DNA of 64,000 nt from Phlebopus portentosus (taxonomy: Eukaryota; Basidiomycota; Agaricomycetes; Boletales; Boletinellaceae). The notes under the pieces were generated by a model that was given only the letters and a program-made list of their open reading frames with translations, had not been told where the DNA came from and did not search any database. A program made the translations under genes and the position numbers. The stretch spans positions 124,001 to 188,000 of the forward strand of contig JAYXKI010000013.1 of NCBI GenBank assembly GCA_037892935.1. The letters are read 5' to 3'. Each line of letters opens with the position of its first letter. Positions within the stretch are counted from its first letter, which is position 1. Of the stretch, positions 36,176-50,499 are shown one piece after another.

Positions 36176-37334
36176 TCATTCCTCAAATTCATTCCCATCC
36201 ATCCTGACACCAAACGACTGGCCCACATTCATACCCATAAGCTTCATCTTCCCGACTTGGTACCTCTCCTGCTGTACCTTCCGTAGCTCCTGCAGCTGCT
36301 CTTTATTCATGAAAGTTTCCACATCTTTTTCCGGCGGGGGACGTTTCTTGTGTGCGCTCGCATGTGCGCGTAGGTCTGCGTCGGGATCGTATGTGGAGGA
36401 AGGAGGGAGGAGCTCGCCTGCCCGCATCGCTGTCATGCGGCGCTCGAATGAGGAGATGTTGTAGTACTTTTCATGCGGGAGCGTAGCTGAAGTTCATCCA
36501 AGCGTGAGTGAAGATTGCTTCTGAAGACGTTAAGGAAGGAAGCGTACCGGTGTTATAATCCTCCGCGAATTTGGCGAACTCCTTTTTAGTTTGTTCTTTT
36601 GAGAGGACTTCGGGGTTGATCATGCGTTCTTCGACGAGCCATGTGCGGAATTCTTCTTCCTTTTCGTACATACTACACGCGAATCACAAGTTAGACAGAA
36701 GACGGAATGCAAGGAAGCGACGGCGACGTACTTGGACTCATTAATGATGCCATATTTGCCCCAGTCGGATGTTGAGGAGCCTTTCTTGTTCTTCTTCTGA
36801 ATGAAGGAACATAAACTTCTAGGACGGAAAAGGTTCACTGCAGAAACTCACCTTATCCCTTTTGGATTTCTTCTTCTCTTTCCTATCTCGACTCCTACTC
36901 CTCTTCCGATGCTTGTCCTTCCTCCTTTTCTTATGCCTGTCATCACTATCGTACGATGTTGACGAAGAACTAGAACTCGACCGAGATCGACGTCGTCTGT
37001 CGTGGTGTCTCGTCCTGCTCCGACTTCGCGAGCGTCTTTTATATTCACGATCACGATCACGCTCTTTCTCTTTCCGCCTAGATGCCTCTTTCCCCTTGTC
37101 CCGGCGAGGCGATCTGGAACGCGAATATGAACGCGACCGGGAACCCGAGTGATGTCGACGTTTACGAGGCGGTGAGCGGGAGTACGAACGAGAATATGTA
37201 CGTCGACGATCACGGTCGTAGTCTCGTCCCCGGTCTAGCACTTCATCGCGCCCCCGGTGTTCGTCTCGACGCCTTGGACTCCTACTTCGAGATCTGTCTG
37301 GACGATCGTCACGGTCTCTGTCGTGGTCCGTCAT
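36176..37334 (-). CDS. SR-rich nuclear protein with an SCI1-like C-terminal domain
   Basis: Exons 37334-36852, 36796-36732, 36672-36548 and 36486-36176 give 327 residues. Residues 1-161 are almost entirely Arg, Ser, Asp and Lys (RSRSRSPRRRDEH and similar), as in SR-type splicing proteins. The remaining part is a conserved domain: STSDWGKYGIINES, MYEKEEEFRTWLVEERMINP, FAEDYNTATLPHEKYYN, FERRMTAMR, followed by a Lys/Glu-rich helix ending with MNKEQLQELRKVQQERY. I recognise this domain from the plant style cell-cycle inhibitor 1 (SCI1) family and its fungal and animal relatives; a nuclear, RNA-linked role is inferred from the SR region. Splicing is clean: each exon junction restores the conserved motif. 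A decayed copy lies at 32.4-33.3 kb and a further SR-rich paralogue at 37.9-38.6 kb. Confidence 0.82.
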
Positions 37335-37594
37335 GTTGTGGGTGTGAGGATAACAACGTATATAAGTGATCGACGGCCAAATTAGACACGAGGGGGGTTA
37401 CAAAGGAAAAGTTCTCACGATTACAATTCGTTGAGAAGAGTTTAAATTACATTTTCCTTTAAGAATGATTTATTTTCGTGTCTGCACAAACGATAATACA
37501 ATATTAATCTAATTGTCAGCTACCAAAACATGCTCTCAGGACTGTTCCTTCAAGTCGCTGCTCTGAAGTAGTTGTTACTTATGGCAAGCTTAAG

Positions 37595-38577
37595 TCAATC
37601 AGAGGTCCCTTCAGACGCTCTTTTGGCGAGGAATAACAACTCTGAAAAAAATCGCGCACAAGCACTGATCACTGGGAGTGCAGAGGCCCAATCTAGGACG
37701 GCATCCTTGCTTTGCACCAACGCAGCCGGTAAATAGAAGTCGAAAAATATGTAAGTAAGTTGGGCGCATACCGTGGCCTTACTCTTTGATTTCTTATTCC
37801 TCTTGGGGCTGCTCTCGCGACGTTTATCTTTCCCTTTCGTCTGGTGACGTGGAACTGCTCTCATAACTTGAAGAAGTTCGAGGAGGAACCTGAACTTGAG
37901 CTGGAGCTTGACCGAGAGCGGCGTTGTCTTCTCCGATTTTTTTTCGGAGCTGACGAGTGTGAACGTAGCCTCGAGCGCCGCTTGTAAGGTCGACTCGGGC
38001 TTCTCTCTCGTATTTTTCTGTTGCAGCTGTGGTATTCGCCTCTGCGAGGAGATCTTGACCGTGAATAGTCATGGGAGTAGTCGCGACGTCTGCGACGCAG
38101 TGAGAGCATGGATGATCGATAATTAGAGCCTTCGTAACGACTGCCATTATATTGGCGTTCTTGATCTTCTTGACCTTTGTTGAAATATGCATATCTGCTT
38201 TTATCTCTGCTCCCGGGCTGGTGCTCCCTGCTGCGCCCACGTGATAATGAACGACCGTTCGAGTACGCTCCGTACGAACGGTAACGACGTCTTGGAGGAC
38301 GGTGCTGTGATGGCAGAGGAGAATAATTGAGGTGACGAACAGGTCTGGGGTCACGCCCTCGAGATCCTGCGTCCCATTCATATTCATCCTGGGGGTGAAA
38401 ACTGCGCCTACTATCTCCAGGTCGTATTTCTACAGGAGGCCTAGGGGTGCGGAATTCTCTAGTCTCATTATAAGGTCCGTCTTCATGCCGAGTGCCACTC
38501 TGCTCACTCTCGGCGCGACTATATGAGGAAGCTCTGTCGAATCCCCGAATCACTGCACGCTGCTGGTCGTTGGACAT
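37595..38577 (-). pseudogene. SR-rich paralogue, frameshifted and lacking the C-terminal domain
   Basis: The frame from the ATG at 38577 is open to 37861 and encodes an Arg/Ser/Tyr/Gly-rich protein (for example RRRDYSHDYSRSRSPRRGEY and NRRRQRRSRSSSSSSSGSS) that stops at FFKL. The expected continuation, comparable to the end of exon 1 in the gene at 36.2-37.3 kb, is present but spread over two other frames: SYESSSTSPDERER, then KGKDKRRESSPKRNKKSKSK. No GT-AG intron fixes this. The WGKYGI and EFRTWL exons are absent downstream. It is either a disrupted third copy or a shortened SR protein of 239 residues. It lies upstream of and divergent from pmr1. Confidence 0.5.
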
Positions 38578-38841
38578 GAGAGGAGCAGCTAGAGGAGCAA
38601 GGGATGACTCGAATTCGGGTTCGAGTATAAATATCAAACATCAGGAATCAGGAGTATGTTCCCACAGATACAACAGTAATAATTTGTAATATAACCGAGT
38701 TCCCACGATTACAACTATTCCTGTATCCGCAGTTCTCGTGTTATTACCTACCGCGACGTGTCGCTTCCGTTCGTCGATGACCTCAACAAAGCTGCATTCA
38801 AAATAAACTCTATTATTTTCATATAATAGTCCATCATCGTC

Positions 38842-42992
<4,151 letters not shown>

Positions 42993-43488
42993 TACACTGG
43001 AGCTAGGCACGCGTTTTGCGCGTGAACCGCTTTCGATACCACATTCATTCAGTGTCAACCACAGTCTTGACTTACCTCTTGCGTGTTCTGCCTTTCATTC
43101 ATCGCAATTGTAGAGTTCGATACATCCATAAAGGAACTTTGCAGATTCGGTATCTATGTATTTGCCATACATTATTTTCTTAGACTTTTCATGGCGTTGC
43201 TCGTTTGTTCTGTCTTCGCTTCGATATTTTGCGGAATGCTCTGTAATGTGTAGATGCGGGCGCTATGACGATAACGTGCTAAGAAACCAGACATTCTCCT
43301 CCGAGTCGTGTCACTACTGGTGATCTATCGAACAGAGGCGTCGTAGCGTTGAGAACCAGTCAGGAACGTAAAATGATGAAAACAAGTCAGCGACGGTGGG
43401 ACATATGTTCGGAATCGGTATTTTCTTTGGTGGTGGTCGCCGCCGCCGCCGCGTCGCCTCCAGAGTACCATCATCCGACTTCCAGCGT
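42993..43488. other. Intergenic region between pmr1 and the F-box/RCC1 pseudogene
   Basis: About 500 bp. It holds the pmr1 3' UTR and, near 43430-43460, a short gtcgccgccgccgccgcg GC-rich run. No gene. Confidence 0.4.
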
Positions 43489-45110
43489 CTAGCTAGTACT
43501 GGGATAGCCCGAATCCTGTCTGCCTTGCTGAAATTCAGAAGCTGTGGAAGGACATACTGTAAGCCGAAGCATCAATCTCTCCTTAGGAAGACGAGCGCAC
43601 ACATGTTGCCATCGACTGCGTTCGGCATGTGTCTTATCATCCAGACCACCAAACTTGAGGACATGCCCCTTGTTTGTCAATCCAAACAGAACTTCGTCCA
43701 TACCAGCAATTTTGACTATCCTCCTTGCCTCTTCATCGTCAAGTTCTTGGTCATCGCTAGACCCAGACAATCGTGGAAGCTTGGAAATAGCGGGAGTCTA
43801 AATGGATTGTGGTGAAGATCCCATGTCTTGCAAGGTATCGTCCCTCTCGGCGCCTCGAAAACTCTCATATCTTCATCGGTGAAAACTCGACCCATCGTCC
43901 ACTCGATCGCCCGTTGCATGGACCCAATAAAAGGCCACCAAATGTATACGTCACCCGATGCAGTCAATACGGCGTCGTATGTCGACCCACAAGTAGCTTG
44001 TAACGATGTCGACTCGAAAAGGAACAATCCAACACCGTGCTGACGAGGCGGAACGGCATTCCCCATAACAAGAACATCCAAATCCGGTTTTTTCATCCAA
44101 AGCCAATGAGTGTTTACGTCCGCATTTGTTTTCAAACAATATTTTCTTTATTGTTGATAGTTGAAATAGGAGGCATAAAGAAATATCTCACCTCAACAAG
44201 CAAATGCGGTCAGGAAAGCTCCAGGCGAAACGGTTTTGTTGACTTTACCCCGGGATCCGAAAATCCAGAGCTTCTCCTAGTATCTGGAGCAATAACGTGA
44301 GCATCTAAAGCTCCTTGAAATCGAGAGACTGGGATAATATCTGTAACATCTGTGCATCCGGAAAACCTACCCCAGACATAGACCCATGGAAAACCCCTAT
44401 AGAGACAAGAAAAGCATGGAAAGACCGGTATTTTTACATGCATCTAGATCATGAATCTACAGGAAGAGTAACGTTGCGGAGAAAAATAAACGGCAGTAAA
44501 GAGATCAGTGTGGCATACGACTCTCCCGCAACGAGATCAGCAATCGCAGTGTTCTTTGGGAAATTGACTTGCACAGGTCTTGGGATGCCATTCTTATGCC
44601 CCGTATTCTGGCCCCGTATTCTGACCCGACCACTCTGGTGGGATTCCAAATCCCATAGCACTGAAACCACTAGAAAAGGAAAAGGAGTATGAGTACGCAA
44701 GCTAGTGAATGAAGCATCTGAGTTACCCCCAAACGAAGATCTTAGTATTTCTTAAGCCTTTGTAGACGAATTTCCATCCCCTCGTGCTTGCCAGATTAGA
44801 GTCCGAGAAACTGAAGTCTTCTTTGCATTTCATCTTCCAGAGAGTCTCATCGTTGCATACGGCCGAATAGTAGCGATTCGTAGCACACAATACGAGCAAG
44901 TCGTGTATCGGGAGGATAACTCCACTGGAAGATCTGAGAACGAGCTGTTGGGTATCGATTCTGAAAGCAGACACGTTGAAGAGCTCGATTATCTGACAGT
45001 AAATTTGTATTGCCGGAATGAAATGTGTCGATACGTAATTTTCTGCAGATAGCCCAGCGAAGCATAGCATACCCTGAGAGCTCGCGACAGCGACAGCGAA
45101 GTGATTCACT
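43489..45110 (-). pseudogene. F-box / RCC1-repeat protein gene, disrupted
   Basis: Read from right to left, the pieces follow the order of an Agaricomycete F-box/RCC1 protein (similar in layout to yeast Saf1). First comes an F-box helix (ILPIHDLLVLCATNRYYSAV with DETLWK) running to NTKIFVWG at 44.7-44.9 kb. Then come RCC1-like segments IPRPVQVNFPKNTAIADLVAGE (44.5 kb), YVWGRFSGC and RRSSGFSDPG (44.2-44.4 kb), CGRKHSLALDE (44.1 kb), TCGSTYDAVLTASGDVYIWW (43.95 kb), PCKTWDLHHNPFRLP and IVKIAGMDEVLFGLTNKG (43.6-43.8 kb). These pieces lie in different frames without introns to explain it. For example, HSLALDE and LQATCGSTYDAVL are in different frames, as are HNPFRLP and SGSSDDQELDDEEARR. The F-box start (DLPVE) is also out of frame. 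An F-box/RCC1 protein would be a ubiquitin-ligase adaptor; this copy cannot encode it. Confidence 0.7.
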
Positions 45111-46252
45111 CATGATCGAATGGAAGAGCACGTCACGGGGTCGTCTTCCAGAGCGCGTCGAATCTAATCTCCGATCAAACTTTCTGGGTCTGAGACATTC
45201 ACATCTCATCAGGTCCCTGTAACTCCATTGACATCTTTACCAAACGATCTTCGGTGCAATTTGTCGGTATTTGGGAACGCTGTATCCGGTAGGTATGGAA
45301 CGCCGGTGAGGAAATACGGCATTGTTGAATAAATAGAGAAGAAAATCGTGTTGGGAAAAGAGGTGTAAGGCGTCCGAGGCAAAAACTTGATGTACGATAT
45401 CCCTCTCCGAATAAATGAGGGAATAGCGCTCGCTGTCGATTCAGGGTGCCGGCGGCACATCGGACAACGAGGAGGGGTGCAGAGGAAGATCGAACCTTGC
45501 GAGAAACCGCGAGTTGGATGCCCCTGGAGTGGATTGAGCGCGGATGAAAAGAACGAACGTAAATAGTAAAGACTTGCGCCCCTGAAACTCCGGTACACGC
45601 TCATATTGATGTAAAACGAACATTATTTCTCTGTTCTGCACGTGTTGAAGACGTATGGGGCAAGATCGTCATGACCATAACCGTGCATTAGAGTTATACT
45701 GCAAACGGTGATTGGACAAGGGCGGATAAATTCCATGGTATCCAAAATCCACATTTCGACTCGGTGCGGCTCGGCCCGCTCCCGGCTTCCAGCCCCACAG
45801 ATCCTCTGATTTCATTTACTCTCTCGTCTTTCTCTCGTTTCAACGCAGATACTGTCGGTTGGCGAGGCCAGTCTCGTCACCACCCAGACCTCAACTGCTC
45901 TATCAGATGACTGATTGACTCAGTGACTGTTTTCTGATTTTCTGATACACATTTCTGTTTCTGATCTGACCGCACGGTGAGCGACACAGACGCTGGAGTG
46001 TCCCTGAAAGAAGCGTAAAAGGAGGATGAAGAACGTTGATGATATTTACTTACTTAGTTGACCCTTTTCCGCTGCCGCTGCCGTACACTCGGTCTGCACT
46101 CGGGACTGCTCCACAACGCTAAGCTTCAATTTCCTCCCAAATTTGTTACCATACATTCTCTTCCCGTCCATATATATCCGGCTCAACGAAGCGATCCTAT
46201 CAACCCTCAAACGGGAACAGACGCTACGCACCTTTCTTATTCTCCTTCATCC
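45111..46252. other. Intergenic region and promoter of the oxidoreductase gene
   Basis: About 1.1 kb. A minus-strand frame at 45604-45209 (131 codons) has no domain. The right part should contain the promoter and 5' UTR of the gene starting at 46253; a cattcatcc-type pyrimidine-rich leader precedes the ATG. Confidence 0.4.
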
Positions 46253-49200
46253 ATGCCGACGATGCAATCTACTCCAGCTCCTCCTTCTGCTACTGGCATA
46301 CCGTATCAGAGTCATCAACCGCACCCGAGCGGCGTCTCTGATGGGAATTATCCTTCCCTCTCCCAAGAACTCGTTGATGAATTGAAAAGACTTGTTCATG
46401 GAGAAGTCTTTGCGAGGCCCGACATAGAGTGAGTGTACCTTACTGTCGAGCTTTGAAACTTGTCAAGCAATACTGACACAGACAACGTTCAGCTTTAAGC
46501 CTCGCACGACCATTTTCAACGGCAATGTTGTCACGCCCGCCAAAGCCGTCGTGATCCCAACTAGCACAGAAGACGTGAGCAAGTGAGTCTACATCTCGTT
46601 TCATGCCCGCCTTAGGCAAAGCCCGCGCAAAGTTTTGTTTGTTTGGTTGTTTGGACTGTAGGTTACCTCGGACCGCTCAGAAGTGCAAACTGAGACACGA
46701 ACACGTGATTTCTCTGGTCTTCCCGCGGCCGTGGCCATTATCCGAGCATTAGCCTTCGAGCGCGCTTAAACTTGACCATGTTTAACTCACGTTGCTGCCT
46801 ACTTCATTAATTCGTACTAATCCATTTCATTCATACAGAATATTGAAATTCTGCACTAAACATGCTCTCCACCCCTCCATCAAGGCAGGAGGATATGGCA
46901 TAGCAGGATGGGCGATCAACGGAGACGTTGTCCTCGACTTGAGCAAGTTGAATGGGATTTATATTGAGGCTCCTTCGCCTTCTGAGGGAGGAAAAGAGTT
47001 CACGAGCCTGCGCGATATGCCAACATTTGGGCGGGATGAGAAGGGGAAGGCGAAAGCCGATGGGTCTTCAGGCAAGACTGCATCAATTATGTCTGTCGAG
47101 GGGACGGAGGCAAGCGGTGAGAATGGCAAAGAGGTAACCAACGGAAAGAGGAGGCGCAGTGCGGACATATCTTCAGTTCTGATATTCAATTCGGGCTCAA
47201 GTCAATTGCCGCGCGACCAGCTCGTCGCACAGTTCCTGCAGACAGGCAACCTCGACATGGACGAACCGTCTCGAGCCGTCCGACGTCGGCTCGATGTCGA
47301 TACTCCCTTCAATTCTACCACACCGGGATCATCCGAACCCTCCACTCCAAAGGTCGAAGTCGGTATGGCAGAAAATGGCAGAAACAATGCCGCAGAACCA
47401 GGCCCAGGGAACGGTAACAGGACTATGACGCGCCGGTCCTCTTCTGAGAGCGAGAACGGTAACCCTGGCAGAACGCTCTCAAACGATGGCTCTATATCAA
47501 CCTCCACCTCTTCATCTACTTTCATCTCTGCGTCGACGTCGTCGACTGCATCTACTGCGCTTACCGAACCGAGTACTGCGCCTGGTTCTCCTAGGCCCAA
47601 GAGCGGTGACTCTTCCAAGGAGCGCGAAGGCGGAATGGGTACAGAAGAAGCGCTAGGCGTCCTGTCCTCCATTTCAGCAGGACTATACGACCAATCGTCC
47701 CTCGTCTCGCATTTACAGCAGCACTCCTCTGACAGCAGCCTAGAATCGCCCACGCCATCCCAATACGCGGAACCTCCCCCACCTTCACGTACTCCTTCAT
47801 TTACCATCCGTACGGAAGACCCCTTTGGGTACATGAGTGCTCCGCCTAGCGCTCCTGCACCTGTATTGGGAACCGGGTTGAGGTCGAGCATCGGTGTGCG
47901 TCCGCCTAGGGGATACGAGCAAAGCGAAGAGAGGCCAGGTCCGTCGAGCGTTCCAATGATGGTAGACAGTGTCGATGGACCCGCAAGGCCGAGTTTCTTG
48001 ACAGATGTACGTCACGTTCGACCATATTTTGCAGCGGCATCGTCTCTAACGACTAATATATATCGGTGTTTTGCTTTTAGGCACTGACTCCCGTCCACCC
48101 CCATGCGTACGTGTCCTTCGGCGCCGGAGAGAAACAGAAAGATATCGACATTTTTACCGCTACGCATCCTTTGCCTGCCATGTCTACTGGAGGGAATACT
48201 GGGGAAGTCGCGTACCATATCCCTCTGTGCGTACGCGTTCGCTCGAGAAAAGAAAATTGATCTTAATTTTATATCTTTTCCTTATAATTTTCAGAGCTGC
48301 GCATCCGAACGGTTCAAGTGTGATGCTCCTCGGCGGATTCGGTTTCCTCTCTCGTCTGCACGGTCTCTCGAGCGATGCACTAGTCGAAGTGGAAATGGTC
48401 CTCGCGGATGGGAGTATAATTTACGTTAACGAGGAGGAACATCCTGGTCAGTTTAGCTCTTTTCTCTTCCCTTAGCCCGTTCACTGCTTACGTTGGAAAT
48501 CTCCTTTACCCATTTCTTATATGTTCTTCGTTCTGCTTCAACTACGAAGACCTTTGGTGGGCACTTCGTGGTGCGGGCCCCGCCTTTGGAGTCGTAACAC
48601 GGTACAAAGCAAAGGCTTTTCCTGTTCCCATAGTTTTTGCGGGAAATCTCATCTAGTGAGTGATTCTTCAAGTTATACGCAACCGCTAGTCTTCGATTCT
48701 TCGGAACTCATGTCCCCCTGTCTAGTAATTTCCATCCATCAACAGCCGCGTCGCTCATCAAGCACTTCCGCGACTGCGTCAAGTCCGCTCCTCGCGAGCT
48801 CTACGCAAACGTCCTCCTTACAGCCGGGCCGGCAGATAAAGGCTCCCTCGTCGTCGTTCAACTTTGCTACATTGGGAACAAGGACCGAGGGAGGAAGTTC
48901 CTTGAGGCTATTGAGAGCTGGGATGGCGAACCGTGTTTGCTGAACGAGGTAAGCGAGAAGAGCTTCTTGGCGCAGCAGGATAGCGTTGCGCAGATATTGA
49001 GAGGGAAGGGTGAGTGACTTTCCACTTTTGTGTGTTTATGTTCTCGAGGTGGTGTTGACTTTCTGTTCGCAGCTGGTCGCCAGTGGTTCATCCGTTCGGC
49101 GCTTATAACCTCGCTACCGGATGAGATCGTCCATAAGACTGTCAATGAGTTCGCAAATACCCCAATTGGTTGCAGTGAGTACTTCGTCATCCTTACTCTG

Positions 49201-49825
49201 GATAGCTTTCTATTAAATACAAAAAACAACGCAACTTATAACTTGTGTACCTAGCTTGGCTCTTTGAATTGGCAGGAGGCGCGGTTGGAGACGCTGACGA
49301 CACGTGTCTTCCCAAGGCACAACGTGAAGCTGGGTTCACGATCGCGGCGTTCCACCAGTGGGAGCTCGATGATGATGACCCGTTGTGCGTTACCACCGCT
49401 GAGCATGTGCGTATACTTCCTCCTGTCTTTTTTCTTTTTCGTATAGTTGCTTTGCGTTTCGCTTGCTTCTGAGATCTAACTGACTATTTACTCCGTTCTT
49501 CAGTGGATCGAGAAGACACTATCACCAGTATCTACCGGCGGACCATACCCTGCTGTGAGTTGTTTTCTTTCTTTTCGCTCTCCTGGGGAACTTTAGCTAA
49601 TTTCTCTTCCCCTCAAAGTTCCTCGGACGTCATGAATCCGCGTCGCGCATCATGGGCTGCTTCGGCCAAAATTGGGACCGTCTATGCGATATCAAACAAA
49701 AATATGACCCGCGCGGATTGTTCAAGCATACCTTCTGGCCCTTAGACGAAGAAGGGAAAGTGAGCGAGCCGTGCGAGCGGGAACCGAAGTCGCCTATCAT
49801 GCATCCGAGGGAGTTAAAGGAATAG
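46253..49825 (+). CDS. FAD-linked oxidoreductase with a large disordered insertion
   Basis: Eleven exons (46253-46428, 46493-46582, 46839-48006, 48081-48226, 48295-48446, 48550-48655, 48726-49009, 49073-49174, 49255-49406, 49504-49554, 49619-49825) join into 877 residues. The FAD-binding PCMH fold is recognisable: NVVTPAKAVVIPTSTEDV, IKAGGYGIAGWAINGDVVLD, MLLGGFGFLSRLHGLSSD, EVEMVLADG, WWALRGAGPAFGVVTRYKA. The C-terminus (CFGQNWDRL followed by KYDPRGLFKHTFWP) is the berberine-bridge-like end. Two features stand out. The canonical His of the covalent FAD motif (SGGHS-like) is replaced by GGYG. A Ser/Thr/Gly-rich stretch of roughly 340 residues (about 136-478, within exon 3) is inserted in the FAD domain; removing it gives the usual size of about 540. 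The substrate is unknown. The first ATG is 46253; upstream in-frame codons lack an ATG. Confidence 0.85.
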
Positions 49826-50160
49826 GCGAATGTGATGGGACTCTTGTTATGCTGAAATTGAGATAGGGAATAGTGACGTATATCTTGCTTGCGTTTTCGC
49901 TCAATCGTGAGTCTATCATTGTACATAGTAGGCTTCTTACTTTCTGCGGCTTCGCTGCTGTTGATCAGCTCGATCTGAAGTAGTTTTTGTATTGCTGTAA
50001 AATAATACTATCTCCGTGAATCTTTCGCAAACTTGGTTACTCCGGCATAAAAAATAAAGTCGTAAATCGAGGTATTAGGCTACAAAATGCAATATAGGAG
50101 TATCGTTTCAAGGAGCATCATACGTTATTTCTGGGAACAGAATTGAAGGGAAAGCAGGTC
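49826..50160. other. 3' flank of the oxidoreductase gene
   Basis: Contains a segment (about 49870-50010) that is repeated at about 54890-55030 next to the oxidoreductase fragment there (atagtaggcttcttactttc and neighbouring words). Probably the 3' UTR and terminator region. Confidence 0.45.
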
Positions 50161-50174
50161 CTTCAGAAAATGTC

Positions 50175-50430
50175 CCCTTACATTATAAGTAGTCGATATG
50201 GACAAAGGTGGTGAAAACCTTCATAGACTATTTGGGGGTATAAATATCCCAGATATGCTAGATCTTGCCCATCGTAATGGATATCCTGAGTACTATGGAT
50301 CATCGTTACTGCATGGGCAAGGTACGAGGAAAACCAGGTTATTTGTGTACTTGCATTTTCGCCACCTTGACAAGCTTCAAAACATGAACAGTATTGTCGG
50401 ACACAACGATCATTCATTATTTAGAAATGA
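50175..50430 (-). pseudogene. Fragment related to the 3' end of the chimeric gene at 15-16.4 kb
   Basis: On the minus strand this segment matches the last intron and final exon of the chimeric gene. TQDIHYDGQDLAYLG corresponds to ARGMHFENQDLAYLG, and the preceding intron sequence (acctggttttcctcgtacct) is also similar to aacttggctttccccgcacct. The donor here is gcaagt rather than gtgagt. The reading frame soon diverges, and no upstream exon of the gene is present. It abuts the broken ceramidase sequence, so it seems to be a stray fragment. Confidence 0.6.
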
Positions 50431-50499
50431 CCAGACCTACCAGATCGTTATTCATTCGAGAATTCCCGACTTGCTAGAGAGTCCTGAGATTGACTATCC

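Larger units (their letters stand above)
34070..37260. repeat. Right copy of the roughly 3-kb segmental duplication (intact genes)
   Basis: Collinear with 30335-33260. This copy keeps an intact zinc-cluster mini-gene (34917-35341) and an intact SR-rich gene (37334-36176). The boundary inside the first exon of the SR gene is approximate, because Arg/Ser codon repeats make the edge hard to place. Confidence 0.75.

Noticed and set aside
36862..37369. Plus-strand Leu/Arg-rich frames
   Set aside because: Antisense to the Arg/Ser codon repeats of the SR-rich gene.
47202..47891. Minus-strand frame, 229 codons
   Set aside because: Antisense to the low-complexity insertion of the oxidoreductase; biased composition keeps the frame open.
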